64,000 nucleotides of DNA from Norana najaformis (lineage: Eukaryota > Annelida > Clitellata > Crassiclitellata > Hormogastridae). Made by a program: the position numbers and the translations under genes. The stretch is from assembly GCA_964023275.1 (NCBI GenBank), contig OZ029914.1, positions 10,299,561 to 10,363,560 of the forward strand, written 5' to 3'. Below, piece by piece: positions 44,821 through 55,309 of the stretch (position 1 is the first letter of the stretch; each line of letters opens with the position of its first letter). Under the pieces are notes generated by a model. That model worked only from the letters and a program-made list of their open reading frames with translations. It made no database searches and was not told the origin of the DNA.

Positions 44821-45393
44821 CTCAAACTACACACCCAGTTTCAGCGAGACTTGCGACCTATGCCATTACACATGTAGACGTAAGAACGTGCACACATACA
44901 CACAGAATAATGAACTACAGAAACACAACGCATGTAGAAATGCCTACAAGATACATTCATATTGATATACATACACAGGAATTACATAGATACACATCAA
45001 AATAGAGAATTAGATATAAATACATATAAGCGGAAATATATTCAAAAATGAGTATGTTACATACAGATATTCGAACACATACAAAAGAAATGAGCGCTTC
45101 ATGTATATGAGGCTTTCATATCTACAAGTCCTACATCATACACACATACTTTTACCAGAGTACAGTACACACACACATACATTCACCCACCCACATACAT
45201 ACTTACTCACATAGAGTTGGGTTTAGGCAACAGACTTGCTAGCCTTGAATTATGATCAGTGAGGGGATTTTCTTTACGCATGGTTTCTCCGTATTTACGT
45301 GGTTTTTGCAAATCGCGCATGTTGATGCGAACATGGCCGATCTTTATAGCTGTCTGGCTGAGGTATCTCTGTGTACTTGTCTGCGTGGAATGG

Positions 45394-45873
45394 CTCTATT
45401 ACCTGTGGACTTCTACCAATACTTTGTATGAATTCAGATGTGCATGGTCACTATACACGATCATCTCATATGTATCATAAACATCCTGTTCGCACTACTA
45501 ATAGACGATTTAGTATTATAATTTGTGGACCGTCATTCTGGAATTCTCTGCCAACTCTCCTTACTAGCTTGGCAACTTTATAAAAGTTTAAAACAAGTCT
45601 AAAATCTCATATACACAATGCACTTAATTGAGTATTTTTGGTGCTTAGTTAAGTGTTTTTGTTTATGTTTATGGAATGACATTGATTATATTAATTACTT
45701 TATATTTAGATTATTAATTGTTTTACTCAGTATTATGCTGTCACCTATTTGTAATCCATGATGTAAATAGGTGACCTTCGTAGCGGAACTGCTTGTTCCT
45801 TTGAGGTCAGCCCATTGGCACCATTGTGACTGACTATGATTGTATTTGTTAATTATTTTGTTTGTCAATAAAT
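45394..45873 (+). mobile_element. Duplicated 3' end of the jockey-like LINE
   Basis: This is the copy of 39918-40397 at the start of duplication unit 2. It has only the last coding block and 3' UTR with AATAAA, joined to unrelated sequence on its left, so it cannot be an independent insertion. Confidence 0.85.
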
Positions 45874-46165
45874 CTCTCCGTCACGCTCTTAGCGGTCGAG
45901 TATAGTCCTGGTCGCTTGGAGGTACGAGAATATCTTACGCGCGGACCCTCAATTCACGGAAATACTTGGATTAATCCTTCGTCTGTCCCCACTGTCGTTA
46001 GTTAACGGGGCGGGTGCTGTTTCGACAGAAATTACATGGATTAGTAGTTTTTCCGCAGTCTTTTAAAGAGCGTCGCGGTTCTGAGACCGACTTCGGGATC
46101 CAAATTTCTCGATTACCGATGTGTTGAGTTTGAGTGGTCGTTTGGCTTATGCTGGCATAGTGGAT

Positions 46166-47121
46166 GGGCTCTGGGGTGGATAACTTCCCAAAGGGTTTAA
46201 AATAAAAATTGGCGCCAGATCGGAAGAAATCGGAAGAATTCGTAATGCTCCGGGTTCACGCGCATCCCGTGGAGTTTGTGAAGAGGGTACAGTAGAGTAG
46301 ATTTGTAGATTCGAAACATTATATTTAGATTCGATGGTAGCGTAGACTTATAGATTAGAAACACTAAATTCTTTTATTTCGTTTACGTTCGAGAGGTGGC
46401 ACCGGGTTGCCCGTTTCTCTGTGTTGCTTGAATAAACCGGTTAATATACTCTGTCCATTATAATTATTCGTGCGAGTATGGACCCATGAGAGGGAAGGCA
46501 AGCCGACCCTGACCGATACATTCTGGTGAGTGCAAACTGGACATCCCCCGTGGCTCAAGTGTTAACCAGTCTAACGGAGGAGATGCTAGATCAGCTTCAT
46601 CAGCTTGGTCAAGAGCTCTGGTCCCGGTAGGAAGCCGTGTTGGGGAGGTTTATGGAGAGCCTGGGAAGGTCTAACGAGGCTATCACAGCCGAAGAAATTG
46701 GAAGTCACAACTAGTAGATAAATGAACCCTGGCTCTCGAGGACGGGGAGCTGGCCCCAACACACGGGCCATGGACATTACCTTGATAGAGGAGTCGGACT
46801 GGCCATCCGCTCAGGGCCCCAACATTTCTGATTCCCAAAGGGAATCTCACGACAAACGATGCTGTAAGAAGCTTCGTTGTCGGACCCCAGTGTTCTACGA
46901 CCTGAAGACAAATTGGACGAGAAAACGCCGTGGATACGACCGGGTTTCGACGCCGGGTTCTTCGCGAGGGAAAAAGACACCCCGACCTTGCGGACCTTTG
47001 ACCGAAGAAGACCTGGACGGTATTGTTCATTGTTTTAAGGACAACGGTCCCTTATTTACAACCTTAAAAACGTTACATAAAATGAAAATGCCTAAGCTTA
47101 CACGAACTAAAAATTGTCAAT
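46166..47121 (+). mobile_element. Duplicate of the possible LTR/gag-like remnant
   Basis: This is the copy of 40690-41645 in duplication unit 2, with identical ORFs (46722-47120). The same reservations apply. Confidence 0.33.
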
Positions 47122-47148
47122 AACATTTAGAAACTTTTAAACACTTAC

Positions 47149-47209
47149 CAAATTCATGAAAGACGTGCAGTATTAGGCTAGTAGCCAGAAGTATCTGAGC
47201 ATGTTCCAT
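47149..47209 (-). CDS. Ig-superfamily gene exon 1, signal peptide (duplicate copy 2)
   Basis: This is the same ATG, leader and GTAAGTG donor as at 41673-41733, exactly 5476 bp further upstream for this minus-strand gene. If the duplication is real it may serve as an alternative first exon with its own copy of the promoter region. It would splice over copy 1 to the Ig1 exon and yield the same protein. Confidence 0.6.
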
Positions 47210-48400
47210 TGTTGAAAGCAATATCGAGACTCAGGGTTGTGATGGAAACTACAAAAAATTCGGTATAATCCATTTCAGCATTTCTTAAAGCTCTAACAGG
47301 GTGATGTGTCAATATCAAGACATATACGTACTAATTCCATAGTATTACATTAATGCATACATACCTATGTAGTGAAAGGCTGAGGCTTTATGCCATAACC
47401 TACTCGATAGTCATCTCTCTCGAATCTTTGGTGAATTCGCGATCTTCTGATTGGATTTTCGACAGTTTTACGTTAGGAGTTGACGGGTGAAGTTCGTTGA
47501 AGGACTTCTTAGAAAATTCCGAGTCAACGTTGGAAAACTTCATGATTTTATAGCTAACCGCGTAGCTATGTCACTCGTTAAAATGTTTTATATGCAGTGA
47601 GCGAAGCTGCGATAGTTGCTAACCTGTAGGACGTTTGATGACTACAAAGTGAGGCGATTGAGATCGTTATCATCGTTGGCTGTGTTGGCTGTACGAACTA
47701 TGAAATGTTGGGTATGAAGGTGCCAATAGTTTGATAATTAGTTGATTAACTTATGGACACGTTGTGTTGGCGAACTGCGGAACATCACCGAGCGAAATCG
47801 AGAGAACTGCTGGAGAATTTGGCCCTAATCTTACGTCTTCACGAGTAACGCCATTTTTCCTGTTTTTTTTTTAAACTGCGAGGCAAAGTGCACTGCTTTG
47901 AGATCATTGGATCCAGAAACATTCGACTCCTGAGAAACTGAAGCCGGAAACGTAGCATGGCTACATTCATCGTGGAAGGTTTGTAATAATTACTTATATT
48001 TCGTAGTGTGTAGATAACTGATGGCTTTAGGTAAGATAACATGTAACATATCATCTTTTTTATAGATTTGTCTTTTGGTTGAAGATACATGGGAAATTGT
48101 TTGTAATAAAGAATCATTTCAACGAAACAATAAACATATGACAGCCTGAGCGGTAATATTATCCAACAAAAAGTTTGGTGGGGTAAGTGCTTGAGTTAAT
48201 GTGAACTGCAGCAGATGATCATTGACTGTATCACACCCCTGGCTTAAGTACTTATTACAGTGTAGAGCGGATTTAGACCCTCTACTAGATCATGCTATAA
48301 TAAAGAGAGGTAAGGTGGAGTGAGGCTCCGTGTTTAATGACCATAATGAGTACTAGTGAGTTAAAATTGTGGTATAGTTTAAGGCTGCATAACAAAGTAA

Positions 48401-49156
48401 TGTGGTGATGTAATGTAATGTAATCGAAAATTTATAAAAGCCACTTCGAGATAGACTCCTCAGAGGTACTTTCGGCCTCACCCAGAAGCACTAGGAAATA
48501 AGGTCTTCAAGCTCTTACGGAAAAGAGGGGGAGAAAGACTGAGAAATTACTGGAACAGGTCATTAAGAAGTCCATTCCAAAAAGCGGGATCAATCACAGC
48601 AAAACGTCTACGCTGGGCCGCAGCTGTTCGGACCGATGGGACAAGCAAGTCATCCCGTGATGCTTGGATGTCCTGGTGATAGATTGTGCACGTAAATTTT
48701 GGATGAGTTGAGAAAGCTTTATTTGAGTGTATTCAATGCTAAGGAAGATGGAATTACAGTAGTTAAGGTGAATGTGGACAATGGAGGTAGCGATGGTGAA
48801 GGTAGTATCAAAATTGAGCATAGATCGAAAACGGCAAAGGTCACGAATATGAATGAGCAGTTCAGGACAGACTACAGTTGGCGCAACAGGAACTTGGATA
48901 CACCTGCAAAATTTTAATTGCAATAATCTCGGTGAGTCAGTGTAAACGAGTGAATGAGGAACATTGCAGCGCTGAATAAGGGATTGCGGAGTATATCTCG
49001 TATGACTCTATAGCTGATAGAATCGAGACCTGTAAAGGAAGTTCTTGTGACCAAACATCGATAGGTTAATGTCGAGAAGGAAAGCACCCACGTCGCGGAG
49101 TTGCTGATTCGCGCTTTTATAGTTTCTGCGGTGATCGTCTGCTCATTCAATGACGT
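48401..49156 (-). mobile_element. L2/CR1-like LINE 3' end (duplication copy 2)
   Basis: This is the identical copy of 42925-43680, shifted by 5476 bp. Confidence 0.65.
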
Positions 49157-49854
49157 CCAACCAATTTCACTTAGTCATGCTGCACAGTTAAATTTACTTC
49201 AAAACCTATCCTCTGCAAATTAATGGCCAACAGTACAGTTTGCTTTGTCCTTAGCATATCTGGTTCATTCCGGTTTTCTCATTTCCACGAAAGTCCTTCG
49301 TCATCATACCTCAAACTCCATAAAGCTATATTAATACTGATTAGTAGCTATGTTTAAATGGAAGCCATAAGTTGATGTGACATGCAGCAAAAGTTTACAT
49401 AAGACCATTAAAAAATACAAATTACAACAAAAGGTTGTGTCACCACAAGAAATCTGCACCATATTAAAGTAGATTAGCAAACTTTAATATGAAGCTTGAA
49501 TACATATAATAAAGAGAATATGAAATTAGGTCTCTCTACTGATATAGATGGAGGTTTAATAACATATAGATCTAAAGTATGCTGTTTGGACTTATGGAAT
49601 ATGCGACAAGAAAAGGAAAAACTTTGCAGAGAATGGCTTAACAATAGAGAATGCTGGTGTCAAACAACAATTCATGGCAAAACTTAACTGTTGCAATACA
49701 AAAAAGAGAAGTGTAGACGGAAGCAATTAGATGACAACAAGTGAACAACTACGGACCTTTCAGCTCATGGAGAGAGATGATTATGACAGTGACCTCCAAA
49801 TATACAAATATATAGTCATTTTTGACTGTGAACATTACAAGTTTTCATAATGAT

Positions 49855-49931
49855 AATGATACTACTACTACTACTCTGCTACTCTACTACTACTACTATA
49901 CCACTCTACTATTACTGTTACTACTTACACT
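49855..49931 (+). repeat. (ACT)n microsatellite, copy 2
   Basis: The copy of 44379-44455 in the second duplication unit. Confidence 0.85.
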
Positions 49932-50160
49932 ATTACGTTCAATGCACATCTGAGTAGGCTACTACACTATAAGCCTATAAGCCATTATATGCTGCTTACT
50001 GCCTTGTGTGTTTGCTCGCAGTCTGACAAATCTGGTTGAGATGCAAAGAAAAACCTACCGCAAGCACGAATGTATTTTATTTCAGAAATCACAATACATT
50101 TCTTTGGTTCTCTATCGTTGTCTCTGTGCTGCTCTCTCTTGCTCTATCTATCTCTCTGTC

Positions 50161-50296
50161 TGTCTGTCTATATATCCGCCCGTCCATGCATAATCTATCT
50201 ACCTACCTACATAGCTATCTATTTATCTATTTATTTATCTACCTATCTATCCACCTAGCTACATGTCTGTAAGTCTATCTATCTATCTATTTATCT
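50161..50296 (+). repeat. (CTAT)n microsatellite, copy 2
   Basis: The copy of 44685-44820 in the second duplication unit, with no repeat-length change. Confidence 0.85.
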
Positions 50297-50978
50297 CTCA
50301 AACTACACACCCAGTTTCAGCGAGACTTGCGACCTATGCCATTACACATGTAGACGTAAGAACGTGCACACATACACACAGAATAATGAACTACAGAAAC
50401 ACAACGCATGTAGAAATGCCTACAAGATACATTCATATTGATATACATACACAGGAATTACATAGATACACATCAAAATAGAGAATTAGATATAAATACA
50501 TATAAGCGGAAATATATTCAAAAATGAGTATGTTACATACAGATATTCGAACACATACAAAAGAAATGAGCGCTTCATGTATATGAGGCTTTCATATCTA
50601 CAAGTCCTACATCATACACACATACTTTTACCAGAGTACAGTACACACACACATACATTCACCCACCCACATACATACTTACTCACATAGAGTTGGGTTT
50701 AGGCAACAGACTTGCTAGCCTTGAATTATGATCAGTGAGGGGATTTTCTTTACGCATGGTTTCTCCGTATTTACGTGGTTTTTGCAAATCGCGCATGTTG
50801 ATGCGAACATGGCCGATCTTTATAGCTGTCTGGCTGAGGTATCTCTGTGTACTTGTCTGCGTGGAATGGCAGTGCAGTGGCCATTTGGTGTCTGAGGTGT
50901 AGGCTGTGAATGAGTAACGCGAGATTAACATTTTGTTGTTGGGCTGTTGATCAGCAGCAGCGCCTCAGTAACACGTCT

Positions 50979-51049
50979 TGTATGTATGTATGTATGTATG
51001 TATGTATGTATGTATGTATGTATGCATGTATGTATGTATGTATGTATGT
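50979..51049 (+). repeat. (GTAT)n microsatellite
   Basis: An almost perfect GTAT/TGTA tetranucleotide array with one GCAT interruption, about 110 bp after the end of duplication copy 2. Confidence 0.95.
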
Positions 51050-51084
51050 AAATGTACATGTTTTTTATAGTACCGTATGGCTCG

Positions 51085-51230
51085 ACCCTGCTCAATTTTC
51101 AATGAATTTATCGGGTGAGATCCTTCAGCACCACTTTCCGTTTGAATGGGTGTCACGCCATCTAAGTTCCCCGTGTAGGGACTATTACTAGCCCGACATT
51201 CAAATCTCTGAAATATGGCCGTTTCAAGAA
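51085..51230 (-). mobile_element. tRNA-derived SINE, body part (minus strand)
   Basis: The plus strand shows GGGTGAGATCCTTCAGCACC, TTTGAATGGGTGTCACGCCA, TCCCCGTG and AGCCCGACATTCAAATCTCT. These are the complement of the SINE body. Confidence 0.7.
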
Positions 51231-51239
51231 TATAACATG

Positions 51240-51400
51240 CAGTGGCGTAAATCAAGGAAGGACAGAGGAGGACTGTCCTCCCCAAAGTTTTGACTGGGGT
51301 AATTATTCCCCCAAAGTTAAAACTTCTAATGAGGGGGACAGTGAGGGGGGACAGTGCTAAACCAAGCACTGTCCCCTCTGCTTCATTAAACTTTTATCGT
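51240..51400 (+). mobile_element. Possible hAT-like transposon terminus
   Basis: CAGTGGCGTAAATCAAGG resembles the CAGTGGCGTA start shared by many hAT-related elements, followed by a G/C-rich stretch with repeated GGACTGTCC / GGGGACAGTG motifs. The matching other terminus was not found downstream. Confidence 0.25.
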
Positions 51401-52900
51401 AAATTATTGTAGAATTAAATTACTTATATGATAAAAGACAGGACCTTTAAGACAAGTAGGCATGACTCATGCAAAAGCGAAAAGGCAACAGACAGAGGCA
51501 CACAGATATGAAGACACGGCGAGGTATGACCCCAAAGGCAACGAGTTCAGGTGAGGAAGGAAGAGTGCGATCTGTAGGACAGACGGCGGGGCTCAGGAAT
51601 GTGAGGGGAGGATGCTGCTGCTGTGTATGAGAGAAGATGGAATGCTACTGAAGTCTGCCACCAAATCAGGATGACCAAATAAGACCGCGTATCTCGATAG
51701 GCCTACAGGGAGAGCGATGTAGAATGCTAAATATGCGGTAAGGCAGCCTAGACGGACCACCATATGAGGAAAATAGCCAGGACTAGAGAAGAGGATAAAT
51801 ATAGGAAGACAAAGGGTGTCTGGTTTAATATCAGCAAGACACTATTGAGGAATTTATTGAGATAGTCATTATTCACTAATACTCCTTGCTATTTGTCTCA
51901 GACTGAGACAAATAGCAAGGAGTATTAGTACTCTCAGAGTTTGGCACATGGTGTAGTAGCACCTTGTTGCGTGTTTAGTTGTTAACGATAGTTAAGAAAT
52001 CTGAGGGTACAGAATACAATAGTAAGTGCTTCAAACACAGTATCACAAGTCAATTCACTTTAGCTCTGGATCCAAATCTTTACATTGAAATTAATTACAT
52101 CAGATAAGATAAGCCGATGCGAATCAAACAGTAGGTTTTAATATTACACTGACTTTAAGGTCAAAGCAAATCTCACCCGTATGTATACACTTTTCTTTTG
52201 CAGCAAATGAAACTAAAAGTGCGTACTTATTAATAAATATCCCTTGAAAATCACAGCAAGTTTGGCCGCATATTCTTCGTCAACGGATGTCTCAAGCAAT
52301 ACACCTGAAGAGGCCTACACAGATTGCGATGCCCAGTAAAAGATACGTTACCTTTTGGACAGTTCGTGCCCAATAAATTCTTGTCAAATGCGAAAGCCAA
52401 AGCATGCGTTGTGGATCGGTAAGGGTGCTCACACACAATATTCGTCGATTATAAAGGCTTGATATATTTCATCGAGTTGTCTAAGATCGCCATAGGTAGA
52501 CCAATAATTAATAATAATGTTTGAATTCTACGGTGGTATGTATGTCTGTTTCACGGTCTGATTAGCGCTGTCTATGTCTTGGTCTATGTGTTCGTGAGCC
52601 TCAGCCCATACTGTATAAAGTTATTTAGTTTACATGCTATTATTCTGAATGCCTTGGTAGCCCATATGAGTAGAAAGACCCAAATTCAGAAAAAACTAGG
52701 AAGTAGAATTCAATACTATTCCATGGGAACATATGATTTCTTCAAAACCATCAAATATCGATTTTCTGTCAAACATGTAAAGAACCACCAGACCAACCTT
52801 TGGGAGAAAATGATAAGCAGTCTATTTTTACTGCAGCCAGAAACCAGAGATCGGACAAGTATGGCTACCGCATGCTACCCCACACTGGTGTCTGGCTAAT
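51400..52900. other. Unassigned DNA around the 27-bp hairpin
   Basis: AG-rich at 51440-51800, AT-rich after 51950. Apart from the hairpin at 51875-51929 nothing is recognised. Confidence 0.3.
51875..51929. repeat. Perfect 27-bp inverted repeat (hairpin, 1-base centre)
   Basis: The left arm 51875-51901 (ACTAATACTCCTTGC...) is exactly complementary to the right arm 51903-51929, with one A at the centre. A perfect arm of this length is unlikely by chance. No ORF or known element surrounds it. Confidence 0.95.
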
Positions 52901-52913
52901 CGCTCTCCCATTC

Positions 52914-53102
52914 CTATCTTTTGATCTCTGTCCTGATAATGAAGCAGCACCGCGAGTGGCGATAGATCTTCCTCTGAGGCTTGAATTGTTCAACTCCTGC
53001 ATCTGTAGAATCTACTATGGCCCTGATTTTCTCATTGCCGAAATTTGTAAATCTCTCGCTGTCAAATGTTTCCATTTTAGTAAGAAACATTTTGTGTAAC
53101 AT
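52914..53102 (-). pseudogene. Possible DDE transposase fragment
   Basis: The minus frame includes FGNEKIRAIVDSTDAGVEQF followed by KPQRKIYR. It resembles the first catalytic Asp region of HARBI1/IS5-like DDE transposases (I.a.iD.T...e.p..pq...yYS). The frame ends soon after and no second Asp block was found. It could be chance similarity. Confidence 0.35.
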
Positions 53103-53189
53103 TTGAAGCAGATTGATCTACATTTAAAGGTTGCTGACGGGTGCAAAAGTTTACTATGTAATCAGCATGGTATGAACTTTCATAAATTG

Positions 53190-53320
53190 CTTTGCACAGT
53201 GCACATGGCTCTTTTGCACACGGTTCTTTGCAAACGGGTCTTTTTCACAATGCACAGTTGCACACGGCTCATTTGCACACGTGTCCGTTTGCACACGGGT
53301 CTTTTGCACACGCGACCGAC
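53190..53320 (+). repeat. Degenerate minisatellite, TTTGCACACGG-type, ~15-18 bp unit
   Basis: About seven imperfect units of (G)GGTCTTTTGCACAC run from about 53190 to 53315. They stop just before a TATA-like sequence. Confidence 0.8.
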
Positions 53321-53321
53321 T

Positions 53322-53345
53322 TCCTATATAAGACGGTCAACTAGC
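53322..53345 (+). promoter_or_regulatory. TATA-like core promoter candidate
   Basis: CCTATATAAGACGG lies immediately after the minisatellite and about 30 bp before a plausible start region, with an ATG at 53359. Only sequence appearance supports it. Confidence 0.35.
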
Positions 53346-53358
53346 CACAACAGATGAG

Positions 53359-53952
53359 ATGAACGTCCACTCACCGACAGACAATCGGAGACGAATAAGA
53401 AGAACGAAGCAGACGAAGACGGTCGCAGCCGACACTCATCCATCGAGAACGGTTGGAGCAGCAGACAAAGGAGACGGTTTCAGCCGAAGAAGATGGGATC
53501 GCGTTCGCAAGATTACATGCAGAAGGGATAGAAGGAAGTAAACTACTGTTGGAGAAGCAGGTCCTTGGCCACTTTATGCATCGTCACAGTGTACCGAAAG
53601 AGGATATCCGAACGGCAGTACCCAGAGGGAGTCAAAGATTTATGGTCCCGCTCTAGAATTCCACCAAACATCGCCAACACTCGATCAAAAAGCCTGAGCA
53701 ACTATTCTATGAATGCCAGGGGCTGAAGAAGAACAAGAGTCGTCAGTTCCAGACTCAAACAGCCAAAGAAGCTGCGCTTTTAGGCAGGTTCGGGAACTGT
53801 TTGGTATCGCCCATCCTAATGCCATGGAACGCATCGAGAATCAAGAAGACAAGCTCTTTCTCGAATCACAGCGGGAAAAGGGACGACAGGGCTGCATGAC
53901 AGGAGTCGACAAGGCGCTGCTCAAACAAGAGCAGAGGCAGCTGGAAAAATAG
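53359..53952 (+). CDS. Unrecognised short ORFs downstream of the TATA-like site
   Basis: Three partly overlapping open frames (53359-53541, 53453-53656, 53713-53952) encode charged sequences such as EEDGIAFARLHAEGIEGSKL and NAMERIENQEDKLFLES. Base composition is more GC-rich than the flanks. No domain is recognised and no single frame spans the region. It could be a decayed retroelement leader, a spliced small gene, or non-coding. Confidence 0.22.
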
Positions 53953-54107
53953 GAAACGTTGCAAAGGAGGCGACAGCTTAATGCTCTCTCCTGAAAACGG
54001 TTGCTTTTTCTCCGGGCTATTCGACCGGAGCCTAAGGTACAGGAGAGCCCGTGTGAGACGTGCGGTGACCAAGGTACTGCAGGCACATGTATGTGGCTCG
54101 CTTAAAA

Positions 54108-54143
54108 CATGGACTCCTCTGTACTATTATAGAGGAGTCCATG
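54108..54143. repeat. 13-bp perfect inverted repeat with 10-base loop
   Basis: CATGGACTCCTCT pairs with AGAGGAGTCCATG around the loop GTACTATTAT. A stable hairpin; function unknown. Confidence 0.9.
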
Positions 54144-54774
54144 CATAAAGTTATTCCGGGGCGCAGGCCAACGGCTATTCTAATGGCCTTATCCTCGAGC
54201 ATCAGACCGCATGTTGTTATAGGTAGTGCCTATAGCTATAGTCAGTCGCCTGCGTGCGGGGCGGAGACAGCTTTTATGCGTGCTTGATCGTAGGTATCTT
54301 TAAGTGAATTACTCAGAACTAGAGCAACCCTTTCGAGCAAAACGCAAACAGAAATAGAAAATGTACGGAGGTAATATACAGATACCCATACACAGAAACA
54401 TATTATACAGAATTACATAGATATATACCGAAATACCTGTCACTAAATCTACGAGTCTCTCCGGTATGACAGCTCAGCTGCCGATATTACGTAGCCAACT
54501 ACTAATTCTCAGGCTAATCATATGGTTCTTAACACGACTGTTGATGCGGATTTTACCCAATTTCACGTGCTCTTTAAGTGTTGCTTAGGCCCTATATTTT
54601 GATAAATTGGATACCGCTTGGCCAAAAGTCTAATCCGGCTGCTACTAAAATGGGTCACAAGATAGAATTCAACCACTTCATGCTGATGTAAAGCCAAATC
54701 ATGCCCGGGTGAAAACTGTTTGGAAAAATAATTATTGTGATTCATCCATGTAACCAGGACACTGAATTGTTCTT

Positions 54775-55000
54775 CAAAAATAAAACTGTTGCTTCGATAC
54801 CGTTTGCAGCCGCTTCGTTTTGCCAAATTGATTTGTTGCTAAAATAAATTTAGTTTTTAAAAATAGAAGTGTTTTATCGATACCATTTACTCCCGCATCT
54901 TTCACCAAAATTAACCCAGATAACAGTCACGTGGGGCCGACGTCAATACGACGTCTTCCATATCAGAATTTGGTGGTCTTTAGGCTTCTGCTTGGATATG
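54775..55000 (+). repeat. Dispersed repeat R2, copy a, with internal ~84-bp duplication
   Basis: AAAAATAAAACTGTTGCTTC with GATACCGTTTGCAGCC repeats as AAAAATAGAAGTGTTTTATC with GATACCATTTACTCCC. It is followed by GGGGCCGACGTCAATACGAC and ATATCAGAATTTGGTGG. The end part matches 61.97-62.14 kb. Confidence 0.7.
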
Positions 55001-55204
55001 ATGAACTCTCGCTGAATTAGGTACACAAGTCATCGCAAGAGGGAGCGCTGCTGTCAGTCGGATCATGTGGGTGAGGAAGGAGGCGGAGTGTTGGATTATG
55101 TTTTTTGTATTTTTGCAATATAGAGGCTAAAGATTAAGTTATTAAATAATTATTCTTTAAAAATCAAATTTTATGGTTTAAAGAACAACAATTTTGAATT
55201 TTCT

Positions 55205-55305
55205 CTTACACCTCACAGCTTTGATGCGCCATCGGTTGTAGACTTGTGCATTGTACACCGGCGCCTTTGAAGTTACTAATTAATTAATTAATTAATTAAT
55301 TTTTA
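55205..55305 (+). mobile_element. Very short LINE 3'-end copy with (TTAA)n tail
   Basis: TTTGATGCGCCATCGGTTG...CTTGTGCATTGTACACCGGCG matches the 3' terminus of the CR1-type LINE ending at 26.26 kb. It carries its own TTAATTAA tail at 55279-55304, as expected for a severely 5'-truncated insertion. Confidence 0.72.
55279..55304 (+). repeat. (TTAA)n tract
   Basis: Six to seven TTAA/AATT units, interpreted as the tail of the short LINE 3' copy. Confidence 0.85.
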
Positions 55306-55309
55306 AAGA

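Larger units (their letters stand above)
39918..45393 (+). repeat. Large direct tandem duplication, copy 1 (5476 bp)
   Basis: The first unit starts at CTCTATTACCTG inside the 3' part of a LINE ORF and ends at GTGGAATGGC. The next base resumes the start of the unit. All open frames inside recur unchanged 5476 bp downstream. The block contains the LINE 3' end, an LTR/gag-like region, the Ig gene signal-peptide exon, a minus-strand L2-like LINE 3' end, and ACT and CTAT microsatellites. The junction shows one base of microhomology (C). Confidence 0.95.
45394..50869 (+). repeat. Large direct tandem duplication, copy 2 (5476 bp)
   Basis: This is a head-to-tail repeat of 39918-45393. No mismatch was seen wherever the copies were compared, including the microsatellites. 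After 50869/50870 the sequence departs (AGTGCAGTGG). Perfect identity means either a very recent event or an assembly artefact. Confidence 0.95.

Noticed and set aside
44532-45005. Overlapping Ser/Tyr/Leu-rich ORFs looking like small membrane proteins
   Set aside because: They derive from the CTAT/CTGT repeat, and the duplicate at 50.0-50.5 kb shows the same artefact.
50965-51049. Regular short repeats that might suggest a CRISPR array
   Set aside because: It is a simple GTAT microsatellite without unique spacers, in a eukaryotic context. No CRISPR array exists in the window.
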